A DNA stretch of 64,000 nucleotides, taken from NCBI GenBank assembly GCA_028554645.1, contig JAQOOI010000062.1:248001-312000 (forward strand), written 5' to 3'. Position 1 is the stretch's first letter. Each line of letters starts with the position of its first letter. Of the stretch, positions 10,901 through 22,979 are shown piece after piece. This DNA is from Omphalotus guepiniiformis (lineage: Eukaryota; Basidiomycota; Agaricomycetes; Agaricales; Omphalotaceae). The translations under genes were made by a program, and so were the position numbers. The notes beneath the pieces are model-generated. The model was not told the origin of the DNA. It ran no database searches and was given only the letters and a program-made list of their open reading frames with translations.

Positions 10901-12677
10901 GAGGTGGACGACGATGACGACGACGTTGCGACAGAAGCAGAGTCAGCAGAGTCAGCAGAGTCTTCCGCCTCCACCTCCCTGTCGCTGTTACCATCTTTGT
11001 CGCCCTGCAGTTCGGTCGGCTTCCAGACGAGTTTGACGAAAGTTTGTAGACCAGCTAGGTATATGCGCATCAGTTCTCACATAAATGCAGAAAACGACAA
11101 TTGAGATGGCCAGAGGAGAGGAAGAGGCCGAACGAGAAAAGAGTAAAACTCACAAACTCTCGCAACCAAAGCAAGTAACGGCTCAATCGCATCTTTCACA
11201 TCGTCATTACTCCACTTCCCGTGGCTGAACTCTAGCGCCATAAACGACGAAGTAGCCATCACTGAAGGAGCAAGGAGAACGTCAGCATTAACCCAGGCCA
11301 TCAATAATAAAAGCGCACTCACACTGCCTCTGAACCCCAATCAGCACGCCTCTCACTCCCACAATCTTGCCCTTCAGTTCTGCACCTTTCTTTTCCCAGT
11401 TCAACTCCCCTGGCTTCGCCTGAAGTACCTCCTCCTGCACTTTGATCAAAGCCTCCGCCCTCTCCACCTGCTCACATATCGTCCTCAACATAGCGTGCGA
11501 CATAGTCTCCGGAAAGACAAACACCGTGAGTACCACAGCAAGGGCAGCGTAGGACGCGACAGATTTGAGAAGGGTGTCGAGGAGATTCGTCATGGTTGTT
11601 GGAAAGAGAGGGCCTAATGACTGAGCATAGTGTGAATTCATTGTCGAGAAGGAGATGGGAGAATGAATTAAGTCAGTTATCTTGGAGTGCATGGCATTTA
11701 AAATGAGAACATACACAATATATATCAATCGCTATAGTCCCAAAAATGCTCATCATTGTCAACTTTGGAGCATACGCTCTCAAAAGCGCAAACAAGAACA
11801 CGGTAAAGCCTAGGAAACATCCATATACCGCCGAAGATCTGTTAATATGTGTTCCACAATTCATGTTGGCTGCCTCATTCAATTTGAAAATTTGGGACGT
11901 GAACGACGTACCGTGTGTCCAAAAATACACCATGAAAAACCGCACTTGTCTGCGCTAGAGTCGGGTTCGCTTGAAGAGCTGGGTTACTTCTGATGCTATG
12001 AATGTTTTTAATAGTAATGAGCACCTTTGAATACTGAGGATCAAGGCTCGCCTTACCTGTTCTGGACCTGAGCAATAGCAGCACTCAGCAAAGCTTGGCT
12101 GCGAGAGGCGTTGGCTGCTCGCATAGCAGCGACACCAAAGCCCCATGCCAGGAGAAGGCCAATGACGAGGGTTGATATCAGCTATTGGTAAAGTAAGCTT
12201 CGTCATTTTGACTTGAGCGGGAAACGGGAGACGTACGAAGAGGAACAGCTGAACAGGGAGGTTAGGCGGCAGAAAGAAGCTGCATAGTAGAGTGAAAAAC
12301 GCTCTGAAAGAAAGAAAGAAAAATAAGATGAAAATTAGTGCATATTATCACAGTCAACACCTGGTCAACACTCACGCAGTTCCCAGAGTATTCAGCGACG
12401 CGTTTGGAAGGATTATAACAAACGCGACCCAAGACGCAAGCCAACATCTCACAAGCACCTTCACAGACCTGGGCGTCGTCACATTCTTCACCACCCACGG
12501 CGGGATATATGCGCTGGCGATATTCTTCATGAAGTTCTTGGATTCGTCGGGTTTTTGGGTTGATGTCTTCTCTCGTTCCTCTTCACCTGCTTTTATGTCG
12601 TTAGATGAAGATTTTTGAGACGACTCTTTCTCGGCCATGATTGATGCTGGAGGCTTCGTCTTCGTTTCTGAGGACAT
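7911..12677 (-). CDS. Aromatic acid exporter-like membrane protein (ArAE_2 / DUF2421 type)
   Basis: This long minus-strand gene has about 13 or more short exons and a predicted product of roughly 1,000 residues. The N-terminus starts MSSETKTKPP and leads into the characteristic first membrane part (VRCWLASWVAFVIILPNAS), followed by FFLPPNLPVQLFLF and LISTLVIGLLLAWGFG. A second hydrophobic block lies at 9990-8880, with pieces such as LVGTFVGLVLGLVSWYMG and ATFALVVGYSWVDGH. The highly conserved ASFIMMMLPPTSGRKAVRYRN region follows; I can place introns on either side of the adjacent GIGWSVAWRRF exon. The C-terminal cytosolic part (LDDEWRIKFLHSTRVLNPNF) ends in DSSHAKV. Family members resemble aromatic-acid exporters and brefeldin-A-sensitivity proteins; the substrate is unknown. 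A Ser/Thr-rich linker and an acidic/Gly-rich insert lie near 10100-10990. I saw no disabling lesion, but not every splice site was checked. Confidence 0.85.
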
Positions 12678-13234
12678 AGCAACGAAAGACTAAAGGAGAA
12701 ACATGGAGGGCCAAGGTTGACGTTGGCTTTGTCTTCCTTCCATCATCATCAGTGTAGTCTGAGTCTCAAGTCACAAATCGGCCCGCGAGTTGAAGCCTCT
12801 TATCTGCGCTAAACTTGCCACCGACCTTCAAGGCAGCAAATTGGAAGTTCAAATGTAAGAATCATAGTGAATCTGTAGTGATTTGATACTCAATACTCGT
12901 CAAATCTATCAAATGCTACCTTGCATTTCGCGGTGTTAAGGAACATTCACCTTTGCAATGCCCGGGCCACAACGGAGACCGTGTTAACGCCAAGCTCCCG
13001 CTCATGGTGGCTCGAGTCATTCTACGCTATTCAGTGTTCACGAGATGCAGGAAGATAGATGGGTTACATTCATTACAAGTTTGACTATACCAACGACAAA
13101 ATTCAACGCGATAAAAAAAATACATAGGTTTCTTCAACTTCACTGGCGTATCTCTCCAGAACGTTCTTGTATTGGAAGATACTATAGAACGAGATCACCT
13201 TTGGTCCGGAAGTTCGTTGTCTCCTCTCAAAGAA
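12678..13234. other. Intergenic, head-to-tail spacer
   Basis: This is the promoter side of the membrane-protein gene and the 3' side of the F-box-like gene. I see no coding region or clear repeat. Confidence 0.5.
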
Positions 13235-14957
13235 CTAACTCTGGTGGATAGATTCCCCCTTCTCAGTAAACCGGTCACTTCCCGATTTGATTTCAAAGTG
13301 AGATCCGCCAGCACGCACCAGCAACTTTCGAGTTACGTTTACTGGAAACCGTGCTGCAAGAACAGCTTTCTTGGTCGCTTGTGCTATTCGATGGAATCGA
13401 TTCATACGCGCAGTACCACACACGCCAGTAGGCAAAGCGGGAGCTACACCGTGGAGCGTCAACTCATTGATTGAAGGATGAAATAGGGCGAATCGTAGTA
13501 AGGTAGCCTGCGAAGATTGCAAACTGAAAATTTTTCGCAATGATCACAAGGTTTTACTTACCACAATATCGTCAGATGGTGAACTCGGATCTATTTCTCC
13601 AGCGTTGAAGTCCACAGACAGCGATTCCAATCGAGAGCATCCACTATACACGTCCGCGTTGGATCTTTCAACTACCCAGCCGGACCCTAGTCCACCGGAA
13701 GTTTCGAGCTTTCTGAGTGTGGCCTGGTGTTTTGGAAGGACATTCTGGTAGAAGAATCCTGAAAGTCCGGATTCGGAGTCATCGTCAAAGACAAGCTCCT
13801 GTAGGCCTTCCCCCTCGTTGTATGATGCTAGATACGATAACATTGCCTCGCTGACCTCTTCAACATGCAGATATCGCAATCGAACGCGTGCAGCTTCGAG
13901 GCCTCGCCATCCCTGATCGGACATGCACTTTACCTCCAGCCTCTTCAATGTCCGGAAGTCAATGTCCTCAGGAAGTGAATTGCCGGTGACAATCATATCT
14001 GACAGTTGCAGGGCATGAAGATGAAGCGCATTCTGGAAGGACGCTCGTTCGAATAACGAGTCAAGCGTCCTCGGGCCCTCTGCACTAAGTGTGCGCTGAT
14101 TTGGATTCGACATAGCATGATGTTGAAGATGTAGGTCTCTCAGGCTTGGAGAATTTCGAGCTAGGATGCTAGCTATAGCATCCGCATAATATCCATTAGA
14201 AAGGTCGCAGATCATTGTAAACTTGGTGAGGTTACTGCCCGTCAGTCGCTGAATAGACGGCGTGAGCGTACAGTGGCCGAAATCCATGAAGAGTTCGGAA
14301 AGATACTGCATGCGATTAAGGCAACCCATGATCTCATGATGCGTCCACACGAGGTCCTTTGAGTTTGCTGTCCAACTTCCAAAGCCGCCAAAGTCAAAGC
14401 ATGCTCTAAGTGTGCCAATGAACTCACCTAACGCGTTGAATGTTGACTAACGACTTGAGTGCCGGTCGAAAGTATTTATCGAATTTCAAAGCACACTCTC
14501 GCTTGGTTTCTTCATCAACGTCTGGACTCTCTCTCACGTATACGCCGTTACGAAGGCGATAGAAATCAGATTGAAATTCCGGTGCAAGTGTCCCAATGTT
14601 CAGGGTGCGGACATGTTGAGCGATCGCAGACGCAGACGTGTCCGCACCTGCTAAGCACTCCAAAAGCGAAATCTTGTTCTTCAGAATGTCCTTTACAGTT
14701 GCGATAGCTGTAACAGAAATGGCCGAGAAAAGGAGAGGATCGACGGCGCATTTGACATTTTTACAGATACTGCGAAGATTCTTTAAGTCAGTGCCGTCCT
14801 GAAGCTACGAATGAGAAATTGAGCTTAGTCTTATCTGGCTTTGTGAGCATATTTGTAGTTAGCGACGTACCAATTCCGCTATTCTGTGGATAAGTTCAGG
14901 AGCGAGGAGATGAATTGACACGGGGATGGAAGGAAGGAAGTATGTTTCACCCGACAT
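13235..14957 (-). CDS. F-box-like / LRR-like protein (intact copy A)
   Basis: Four exons can be joined. Exon 1 (14871-14957) carries the F-box-like start with LLAPELIHRIAELV. Exon 2 gives LKNLRSICKNVKCAVDPLLFS and continues to NIQRVR. Exon 3 runs from about 14402 to 13564 and holds irregular leucine-rich repeats, for example YLSELFMDFGHC and LKRLEVKCMSDQGWRGLEAA. Exon 4 reads TLLRFALFHPSINELTLHG and ends in GESIHQS. The first ~40 residues look like the L-P-E-L/I F-box core found in many agaricomycete F-box proteins, which act as substrate adaptors of SCF ubiquitin ligases. Function beyond that is not known. The reading frame stays open through every exon and the donor sites are canonical. A broken paralogue follows directly upstream at 15328-16891. 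Confidence 0.75.
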
Positions 14958-15327
14958 AATGATAGGTCCACTGAGTTAGAGTAGAAATGAGAGTAGTAGG
15001 TGGGAGTATACAAGTGATACAGATCAATGACTCAATCACTGCCGCCCAGCGTTTGATCATTATAATCATAGAAGGCTCATTCAGTGAGGCACCACTGGCA
15101 GCAACACCCGTCCGATGGCACTGCTGGGCAGTTTTTGGGTTGGTCTGTTTCGTGCTAGACACTGGAAGGGGTAATATACATATACGACGTGACGGATGGA
15201 TACATCAATCGGCCATTTCGGTTTTGGCTTGTCCTTTCCGTAACCATTCGTCCTTGAATCAACGAAGTCTCCATTTATCCTGTGTGTACATGATGACTAT
15301 TACATACATATGAAAGTATGATACACT
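14958..15327. other. Spacer between F-box-like paralogues
   Basis: No gene is visible. The spacer separates the start of copy A from the end of copy B. Both genes are on the minus strand. Confidence 0.5.
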
Positions 15328-16891
15328 CTAATGAGCCTCAATAAACCGGTCACTTCCTGATTTCATTTTCAAACGAAGCACGCCAATATCTACATCAAGC
15401 TTCTTGCTTATACTTCTCGGAAAACATGTTGTCAGAATAGCTTGTTTGGATGCTTGTACTATGTGTTGATCATACCGAGATGGTCGAATATAGAGCATCA
15501 ACTTAGTGAGGGAGGGATGAGCTACGGCAAATCGTAGTAAGGTAGCCTGTGAAGTGAAATTTCGAAGACCTGTTGCACGTTACAAGAAGTGACTTACTAC
15601 AATGTCAGATGGCGACATGGGGTCAATCTCATTCAACCTCATGCCTACAAGCAATGTTTCTAGCAAACGGCATCCACCAAAGACCTCAGCGTTAGAATGT
15701 CCAAGTAGCCAACCGGAATCTAGGTCAAAATGACCCGAAATTTGGATACTTCTGAGTGTGGCCTCGTGTTTCGGAAGGATATCCTGGTAGAAGTAGGGGG
15801 AAACTTCGAGGTCAGTCCAAAGCGAAAGTTCCTGTAGACCTTCGCCTGGGCAGTATGATGCTAGATATGATAACAAAGCCGGGCTCATCTCTCCAACATA
15901 CAGATTTCACAATCGTACATGCGCAGCTTCAAAGGCTCGCCAACCCTGTTCAGACAAATATTCTACGTCCAACGTCTTCAAGGTCCGAATATCAATGTGT
16001 GCTAGAAGCGCAGGTCCAGTGATAGCCAAATTCTTCATCGCCAGGACACGGAGACGAAGCGTGGCGAGGAAGGAAGCACGCTTGAGCAACGATTCAAGCG
16101 TTTCCGATACGCGACTATGTGTCGAGTTATCATGTTCAAGAGTTAGGTTCTGCAAGCTTTGAGCATTACGAGCTAGGAACATAGCAATGGCAGTTCCAAT
16201 ATATGCGTCAGAAAAGTCGCAGGAGAGTGAGAATTCGATGAGGTTACTGGAATTGAGTCGTTCAATAAGTGGAGTGAGACTGACACCATAGGTGCTATCA
16301 GATATGGAAAGCTCAGTAAGATACTGCATGTGCTTGAGGCATTCAACGATTTCATCATCTGTCTCCGACAGGTCCTTGTATATTCTCCAGCTGCTAAAAG
16401 GGTCAAGAATGGTACAAATGGAGAGTGCGGGAACTCACTCTACACGTCGGACATTCACCAGCGAATCAAGCGCGCCGAAAGTACTTCTTAAATTTCATAG
16501 CACAATCGTATGCCATTTCTTCATCGGGTTCCAATTCGCTGGTTCGACGAAGAGTAAACGACGGAAGCTTCAAGTTTGTAATCATCAAGGTGCGGACATA
16601 TGGTGCAATTAACGACGCAGACGTGTTCGCGCCTGATAAACACTGCAGAAGCGCCACCTCGCTCTTGAAACGTTGCTCATCGCTTGAATTTATCGAAATC
16701 GTAAGACTGGAGAAAACGAGCGGATCGATTGCGTATTTGAGAGATTTACAGACACCGCGAACATTCTTGAAGTCAGCCTTTTCAAGCTAGGATACCTAAG
16801 CTCAGTATCTGACCATCGCTTCTGTAGATAGAAAGATACCGATTCAGCGATGTTGTATATCAACTCAGGTGCGAGGAGATGAATTGACATA
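15328..16891 (-). pseudogene. F-box-like / LRR-like pseudogene (copy B)
   Basis: This paralogue of the gene at 13235-14957 has the same exon layout. The start MSIHLLAPELIYNIAES at 16891 matches the F-box-like start of copy A; an upstream in-frame Met at 16956 would add 22 residues. Two lesions are visible when it is compared with copy A. First, near 16469-16478 the codons after YFR are two bases shorter, so the frame hits TGA at 16466-16468, while the shifted frame continues as LDSLVNVRRV into a good splice donor. Second, at 15907-15909 a TGA stands where copy A has CGA (sequence context RL-stop-NL versus RLRYL). All remaining exons are open and end in SDRFIEAH. The lesions suggest a recent loss of function. 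Confidence 0.8.
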
Positions 16892-16924
16892 GTAGGAGAT
16901 GGCGAAAGAGGTATATGATGCCGT

Positions 16925-17215
16925 TTTCTTGAATACCCTGAAGGCGTGACTAGCACTATGCCTAACTCAAAAGCTTCAGCGCTGCAGTCTTCAATAGACT
17001 AGGAAGAGCTTGCTCACGTTTGATTAATTGCCTTTTGAATTCTCCCTTTTTCTTGATAGGAGACGGAAATTGGTATAATAGAATACCCTAATGGCGTAAC
17101 TAACACGCTCAAAAGCTTCATCAGCGATGCAGCCTTCAGCCTGCAGACTACAACGAAACGCTCACATTGAAATTTTCTCTTTTAAAGTCTCCGTGTTTCT
17201 TGACAGCCCATATAT
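16925..17215. repeat. Imperfect direct repeat, about 155 bp period
   Basis: Two adjacent blocks share GAATACCCT, GGCGT, ACTCAAAAGCTTCA/GCTCAAAAGCTTCA, GCAGTCTTC/GCAGCCTTC and a TTTCTTGA-rich end. The first block starts near 16931 and the second near 17085. It lies just upstream of the F-box-like pseudogene, so it looks like a small tandem duplication of that gene's 5' region. Confidence 0.5.
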
Positions 17216-17973
17216 TTCAGCAATATCTCGTTGTTTTCGTTGCACTAGGATGCATAACTGGCGAGTGCGCCACTCCGAAGCCAGACTAGAGAAAGAAAGA
17301 AGAAGAAATGTGGTAAGAAGCCGCGCGGCATAGTATGTCGAAACTACAATTAATCGATCGCCGCAGATTTCAATGAGTCAGCATTGATCGTACTTACTCA
17401 CAACCATCCACCATGATCATCACTCCATGGCAGACCGCGTCGCTACCTACAATATTCAATGGTTTGAAAGAATTAACGGCGTTGTAGTCTCTCACGCAGA
17501 TCTCTGCTTCCTGACAGTCCAGCGCGCTCATAGATCTATGGATTGAGCGGCCAAGCTCAAGCTTTAGGACTTGATCAGGTGCACAACTTGAAGTTCATGG
17601 ACCGTAAAACAGACATCCGCAATCTTTCAAGTATGCGATGACATGGCATGGACCACTATATGCTCGCACAGTAACCTATCAGGGTTCTAACGGATGTACT
17701 CCCAAGTTTGCACTTTGCCAATCATGATCATGGCATCCAATGTTACAGGTGCCGAATTAGTAGTCATGAATGAATTTGACCAAATGTCAGTAATTTCGTT
17801 TTTCATTAGCGGACCACGCCTTATGACTTTCAGCACCTTAAGTGAAAAGCCTCATGTTTGAACTGATGCATTCGAGTCTCTCCGTCACTGTGGAACCTCA
17901 TCTCCAAATGCTAGCGACGTAGTGGCGGGTCCATATATATCGCTGAATAGGACGCTACCTGCAACTCAAAACT
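17216..17973. other. Intergenic, upstream of FAD oxidase
   Basis: There is no gene. An alternating TATATATA stretch lies at about 17934-17940, some 35 bases before the FAD oxidase start codon; it may act as a core promoter or simply be low-complexity sequence. Confidence 0.45.
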
Positions 17974-19874
17974 ATGAACATTCTGCCAGTCATTCTGCTT
18001 ATCCTTCTCCCCCTCGGTCTTCACGCGTCCTGCACAATAGTCCAATCATCCTCAGTATTAGAGAACGCTTTGCAAGCATGTCACCAGCTGCAGCAAGTCC
18101 TAGGAACATCCCTCGTACAGAACTCGTCCGGCCAAACGTATGAGTCTGGAGTAACAGCGTCGTGGAATCTCTTCAACACACAATTTGCACCTAGCTGTAT
18201 TGTCTTCCCTCGCGAGGGGTCCCACGTTCAAGCTGCCATGAAGGCCATCTTTGATGCCGATGTTGACTATGCAGTGCAGGCGGGAGGACATAGTGCGATG
18301 AAGGGGTGGAATAAGTAAGTATCATGATGCAATCTACATTCGGACTACACAGAACAAGGCCCCTTGGGTGACTTACGCATTTGTTTATTCGCCAGCGTTC
18401 AGGATGGCGTATTAATATCATTCTTATTCATGAACGACACCTCATATGATCCATCGAGCGATACAATCACGCTTCTACCGGGAATACGTTGGGGACAAGC
18501 AGTAGCCATACTCGAGCCTCAGGGCGTCGCTCCAGTAGGTGGTCGCATCAAGTACGTATTTCGTATGTTGTGTAAACCTACACTCATTTTCACGACTTCG
18601 GAGAACAGTGACGTTGGAACGGGATTACTCCTCGGCGGAGGACTAAGCTTTCTATCTCCTGCTCACGGATTCGCGGCCGATACCTACGTCGAGCTCGACG
18701 TTGTTCTTGTAAATGGAGATATGGTTACTGCTACTGTGGATAACGAATATGCGGATTTATTTCGTGCTCTCAAGGGAGGCGCGAATAGGTTTGGGATCGT
18801 GACACGGTACAAAGTACAGGCAATCCATACTGGAGATAGAAACGATAAGTTTTGGTTTGGGGGTCAAATTCTGGTAAGTGTATTCAATGTGTGTTCGGTA
18901 CGGACGTCAACATCTCTCTTTCGACGTAGTATCCGAACTCGTCTGCAGAGGCTGTTCTTAGAGCTGTCGCTCGCTATGTCCATGATACTCGTGACCCTAA
19001 TGCCGGTAAGTCCATGTTCATGCCCACCAGTGTAATCCGATACTCATGCGAGTGGTCGTGTTTCTACTATACAGCACTCTTAACATTGTTCGCAAGCACT
19101 ATTGAAAACTCTAGTGTCGTTCCCGTCATAGCTGCCAATCTTTTCTACAACGGTACCGAAAATTCATTCAACACCGCTTTCTCCGCCTTTCTCGCCATTC
19201 CATCTACCACGTCTAGTCTCGGACCACTAAGTTACCTCGACATATCGAACCTCCTTGCAGAGTCCGCCAACGCAAGTGGTCACGGACAACTTTTCGGAGC
19301 AAAAGTCCTGGACGGTATACCCTCCTCCGAAGATACCTACCTGCAGACATTCCGACTTTTCACGAACTTCAGCGAGACGTTTGCTACGCAGCTCGATTCT
19401 GCCGTTCTTGCCTTCACACCTATATTAGACCATCAAATCATGATCGGCCGTGAACGAGGTGGAAATGCCATTGACCCGCCTCTCAGAGGCGGATACAACG
19501 CGATTCAATTCCAAGTGACGCTTCCGTCCGGCGTTGCAGAGATATCGGAAGAGATGGAGGCTGGAAGGCAGTTGTTTCTTATCCAGTAAGCGTATTCAGC
19601 TGAATCGACCATTTCATTGCCTTCTAATCTTACCTTCCCGGATTCTACCATTGAGAGCGCCGAGTTCGCCGGGATACCCGTTATATATCAATGAGTGTGA
19701 TGCGAAACAAGATGTGTTTGAAACATATGGTGGATTTGAGTTTTTAAAAAGTACTTACAAGAAGTATGATCCTATGCGGTACGTGTCGCTTCACTTTTGT
19801 TAAAGTTTTGTAATCTGGACAATGAAATATTCAGGTTCAACGTGAGGCACATGCAAGGTCCTGAGGGATTGTAA
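17974..19874 (+). CDS. Secreted FAD-linked oxidase (berberine-bridge-like, PCMH-type)
   Basis: This multi-exon gene begins with a clear signal peptide (MNILPVILLILLPLGLHASC), so the product is probably secreted. The FAD-binding PCMH domain follows: AFAPSC-like segment TQFAPSCIVFP, then the QAGGHSAMKGWN segment whose His is the usual covalent FAD attachment site in this family, and GTGLLLGGGLSFLSPAHGF. The Cys needed for bicovalent attachment in plant berberine bridge enzymes seems absent from that last motif, so single covalent attachment is likely. The C-terminal BBE-type tail reads FETYGGFEFLK and, after a last intron, FNVRHMQGPEGL. Relatives oxidise sugars, alcohols or secondary metabolites; the substrate is unknown. 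The junction at about 19588-19656 (LIQ to PGYPLYINE) is my best guess. Confidence 0.85.
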
Positions 19875-20078
19875 TGGTCATCCAGCTATTGTTCAATCCA
19901 ACTTTCTGTATTACGGGTGCAAGGTATCTTTCCATCTGCCAAAGGGCATATATATATTTCAGGATTGAGTCCAATAAGTATTTTAGCGTAGTAAGCCAAT
20001 TTATTCTTGTTTCTTGTTTCTTATAGTGAAGCCACTTTTGATGTGCAAGAAAATAATCTGGATCTACGATTTGCGTAT

Positions 20079-20170
20079 TGACGAGAGCGGGATTCGAACC
20101 CACGCCACGAATGACTAGAGGTTAGGAAAGTGCCTAAATCTAGCGCCTTAGACCACTCGGCCATCTCGCC
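20079..20170 (-). tRNA. tRNA-Leu (UAG) with a ~12-nt intron, copy 1
   Basis: The cloverleaf can be folded by hand. The acceptor stem pairs GGCGAGA with TCTCGTC, the D arm is GCCGAGTGGTCTAAGGC, and the anticodon stem pairs CTAGA with TCTAG. The T arm is GTGGGTTCGAATCCCGC, and there is a long variable arm as expected of type II tRNAs. The region between the anticodon stem halves is 19 nt, so it holds a 7-nt loop TTTAGGC plus about 12 nt of intron after position 37. The intron contains CCTAA, complementary to the anticodon region, as in normal tRNA introns. Anticodon UAG reads CUA codons. A nearly identical copy lies at 29949-30040. Confidence 0.92.
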
Positions 20171-20403
20171 ATAGCTTTTGCGAACCTATTACGACTATCT
20201 GCATATTCATCATGTTGTAGAAAGGCCTAACTCTCTGCTTAACAGGAATTCAACATATTAACTCACATTGCGGTTCACTTGCCCTTGAGCGCTGTATCAT
20301 CTATTATTCTATATAAGTCTGAGTGTCCACATAGGTCAACTTGGAAGTAAATGTACACTGAAAGTTTAAAAATACAGATTGTCCTTTTCAACTTCACAAG
20401 TCT

Positions 20404-22892
20404 CTAAGCGTAACCGAAGGATTCCACATGCAGCGTCACACTGGCCCCTCCCCTCAACACATTCATGGGGCCAGCAACTGGAAATCTGAGTCCGCGACGA
20501 ACAGCGTTGGCAATAGATTGAGACCCGCAAACTTCATGATCTCGTTAAAACCTGCTCGACAAACAATCGCGTTGAAAGACTTACCTGAGACTGACATCGA
20601 TCCTCCTCTAGTTCGCTCAGCCTCGTCAAACAACACCTCCGAGAATGGTGGGCGTCCTTGGGAGAGTTTAACGTTGGAAAGGCTTAACAAAGACGAAGCG
20701 CTCCCTGGCTTCTCTGTGACTGGTGAGCTTTCATCGGTGGAGGACACGGAATGTGTGGAATCCGCATCCCATTCAGCAGCGCGGGCAGGAATAGATGTCC
20801 CGGTCACATATATCTGGATCTCAACTTGTAAAGATTGGGGAGTCATCATAAGGGCATTGAAAAGAGCATCGGAGATCCATCGGACATGTCCTACCGATGA
20901 ACAGGAAATTCAGAATGTTGCAGTGCGAATCCAGATACAAGAACTTACTTCCATCACGGATGCTCCATATGAACACAGCGCGTTGACATACACTCTTCTC
21001 GTTGCGCACTTGTCTAGAAACAGTCCTTTAGTGGGAAAGATGTAAAAATAGTAAGTTCTCGCACTCAATCGTGTCTAATAATAATGGAAGAGTGTGTGAT
21101 ACTCCAGAGCCACCTTTAATCTCGGTTAGTTGTTGGTCATTTGACCTGTAGTACAACCATGAAACTTACCAGCTACAAACACCGACGTATTGTATGATTT
21201 AGTATCAGGCGAGATCCCGTACGGTCCATCCACGTAGACTTTGACAGTGCCTTTATTTTGAGCGACCGCGGCCAAATGCTTCGTGAATCCTTCTTGAACA
21301 TTGATTAAGAAGACGAGTTCCTTCCAATACGAAGCAGGTGACTCCGCAAGGTCGTTCCGCGAGGCTTGAGAGGAAGCGCCAGATGCAAGACAGACCTCCT
21401 TCAAGCTCATGTGCGAATCATAACTGGCGATTGTGAAAGGATGAGCTTCAAACGGAAGTAGAGATACTCCTGGTGTGATAAGATATCCAACTTGACCCGG
21501 AGACCAACGGAAGTGAGGTGGTCTTTTCAAGGTCAGGCGAACAAGCCGAGGGGTCAACAGCTCTGTGGTGGCATCGAGAGAACTGGCTTTGCTTCCAAAG
21601 GCAAAGTACAGATGGTTGAAAGTAACCACACGAAGGAAACGTAGTGTCCGATCGAAGCCCCAGATAACAAACGAAGGCCAGATGTAAACATCGAACCTGA
21701 TGAAACCACGGACAGGTCAATAAGAGTATGCACAAAGGGAAAATGCACGTACATGAACTCTTTGGTATGGGTATAAGCTCCGACGAGGAACAAACTGATG
21801 ATAAGAAGTAAGAAGTAGGCTCGCTGTCGACCCAGTTAGGGGTACTTACAGCACTAGCGTCATGTGCAAGTAGAAAAAGAGTTCATATGCACGCGCACGT
21901 ATCGGTCGGAGGGAAATGATAACCAAGAGTGAAAAACATGTTGCAGCGAGTATACCGAGACGAAGCCACGTTTGGTCCAATCCCTCAGAAACCCTAAGCT
22001 TTTTCATGAATACGAGGAATAGCATTTGGCAGAATATGCTCCCTACCCGGCGTGTATCTAGATGAACGTGTTAAACTGAGTTCTGGTCATATTTCAGGAT
22101 ATCCACGCACCTTAGATCCAGCATGAACCCACATCAACACAAAGACCACACGTGCAGCCATACGATGAAGGTAATTTAACTTGAGCCCATGTCAGTATCA
22201 AGCCATATAAATGTAGCACATTGCATTACATTTTCGTAGCTGACACCAGTGAGAACTGCGAGGGGCATTGAGTCGTCAGTTTAGGTGAATGCAAGCTAAA
22301 AAACATGAACGTACACGAAATCACATTGTTTTTCGTTCCAAGGGCAGTGATCAAAGGAAACTGGCTTGCAGTGAGGGCACCAGCACGGTTGCTCCAAAAC
22401 GAGACGTCAAAGATTCCCTCGGAATCAGTCGCTGTCAGAGAAATGTTCGTACTGAATACGCAAGGAACGTGGAATATGACAACAGGACTCACAATTGATG
22501 AATGTCCAGGTGAAAATCGCGGCCATGTACATCAACGTGAGGACCAGTTCCGCGAGGTTGAGCGAAAAGGAGCCCACATCGATGGTGAAACGGAAAGCAA
22601 TGATGCGATATAGATTGATGATGGCCAAGGGTACATTTCGCAACCTCAGTCCTCTACTAGGAGCGCTCGCGCTCTTTTCAAGGTCGGGAGAAACGAGAGT
22701 ACGTTTGAAGAGTTTTGTGGATAAGAAGGAGAGGAATTGGCAGATAGCTACGAGAGCTATGAGACAAGACAGGAACCACCACACTTCATGTGGGTATTCT
22801 TTTGTCCTTTCTATACGTACGATTCTATCGTGATTAGGTTGAACGAACGCGTGAACCGGCTCACCGAAGCTAGAAGTTGCGTCGGAAGCCAT
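20404..22892 (-). CDS. Ferric reductase-like transmembrane oxidoreductase (FRE family, copy 1)
   Basis: The gene has many short exons. It encodes an N-terminal membrane part (EVWWFLSCLIALVAICQFLSFL), a ferric-reductase-like core, then a FAD-binding domain containing HPFTIASY near 21430. The NAD(P)-binding domain starts with GGSGVSYTLPLLL (about 21110), and the protein ends in TLHVESFGYA. Family members move electrons from NADPH through FAD and two hemes across the plasma membrane to reduce ferric or cupric ions before uptake. I checked the joins around 21120-21000 and at the last intron; all stay in frame. The start at 22892 (MASDATSS) matches the paralogue at 31518; an upstream in-frame ATG at 22979 would add 29 residues. 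A tRNA-Leu lies 234 bases beyond the stop codon. Confidence 0.86.
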
Positions 22893-22979
22893 TTCGTCTC
22901 TAGAGCGAGAAACGGGGTCTAGCGATTTGAGAGAGAAAGCAGCTGAATTTAAAGGGCCGCCTTCCTCGTATTCGGACAA

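Noticed and set aside
9947..11104. Plus-strand open frames of 119-154 codons
   Set aside because: They lie opposite the exons of the aromatic-acid-exporter-like gene and are low-complexity antisense shadows.
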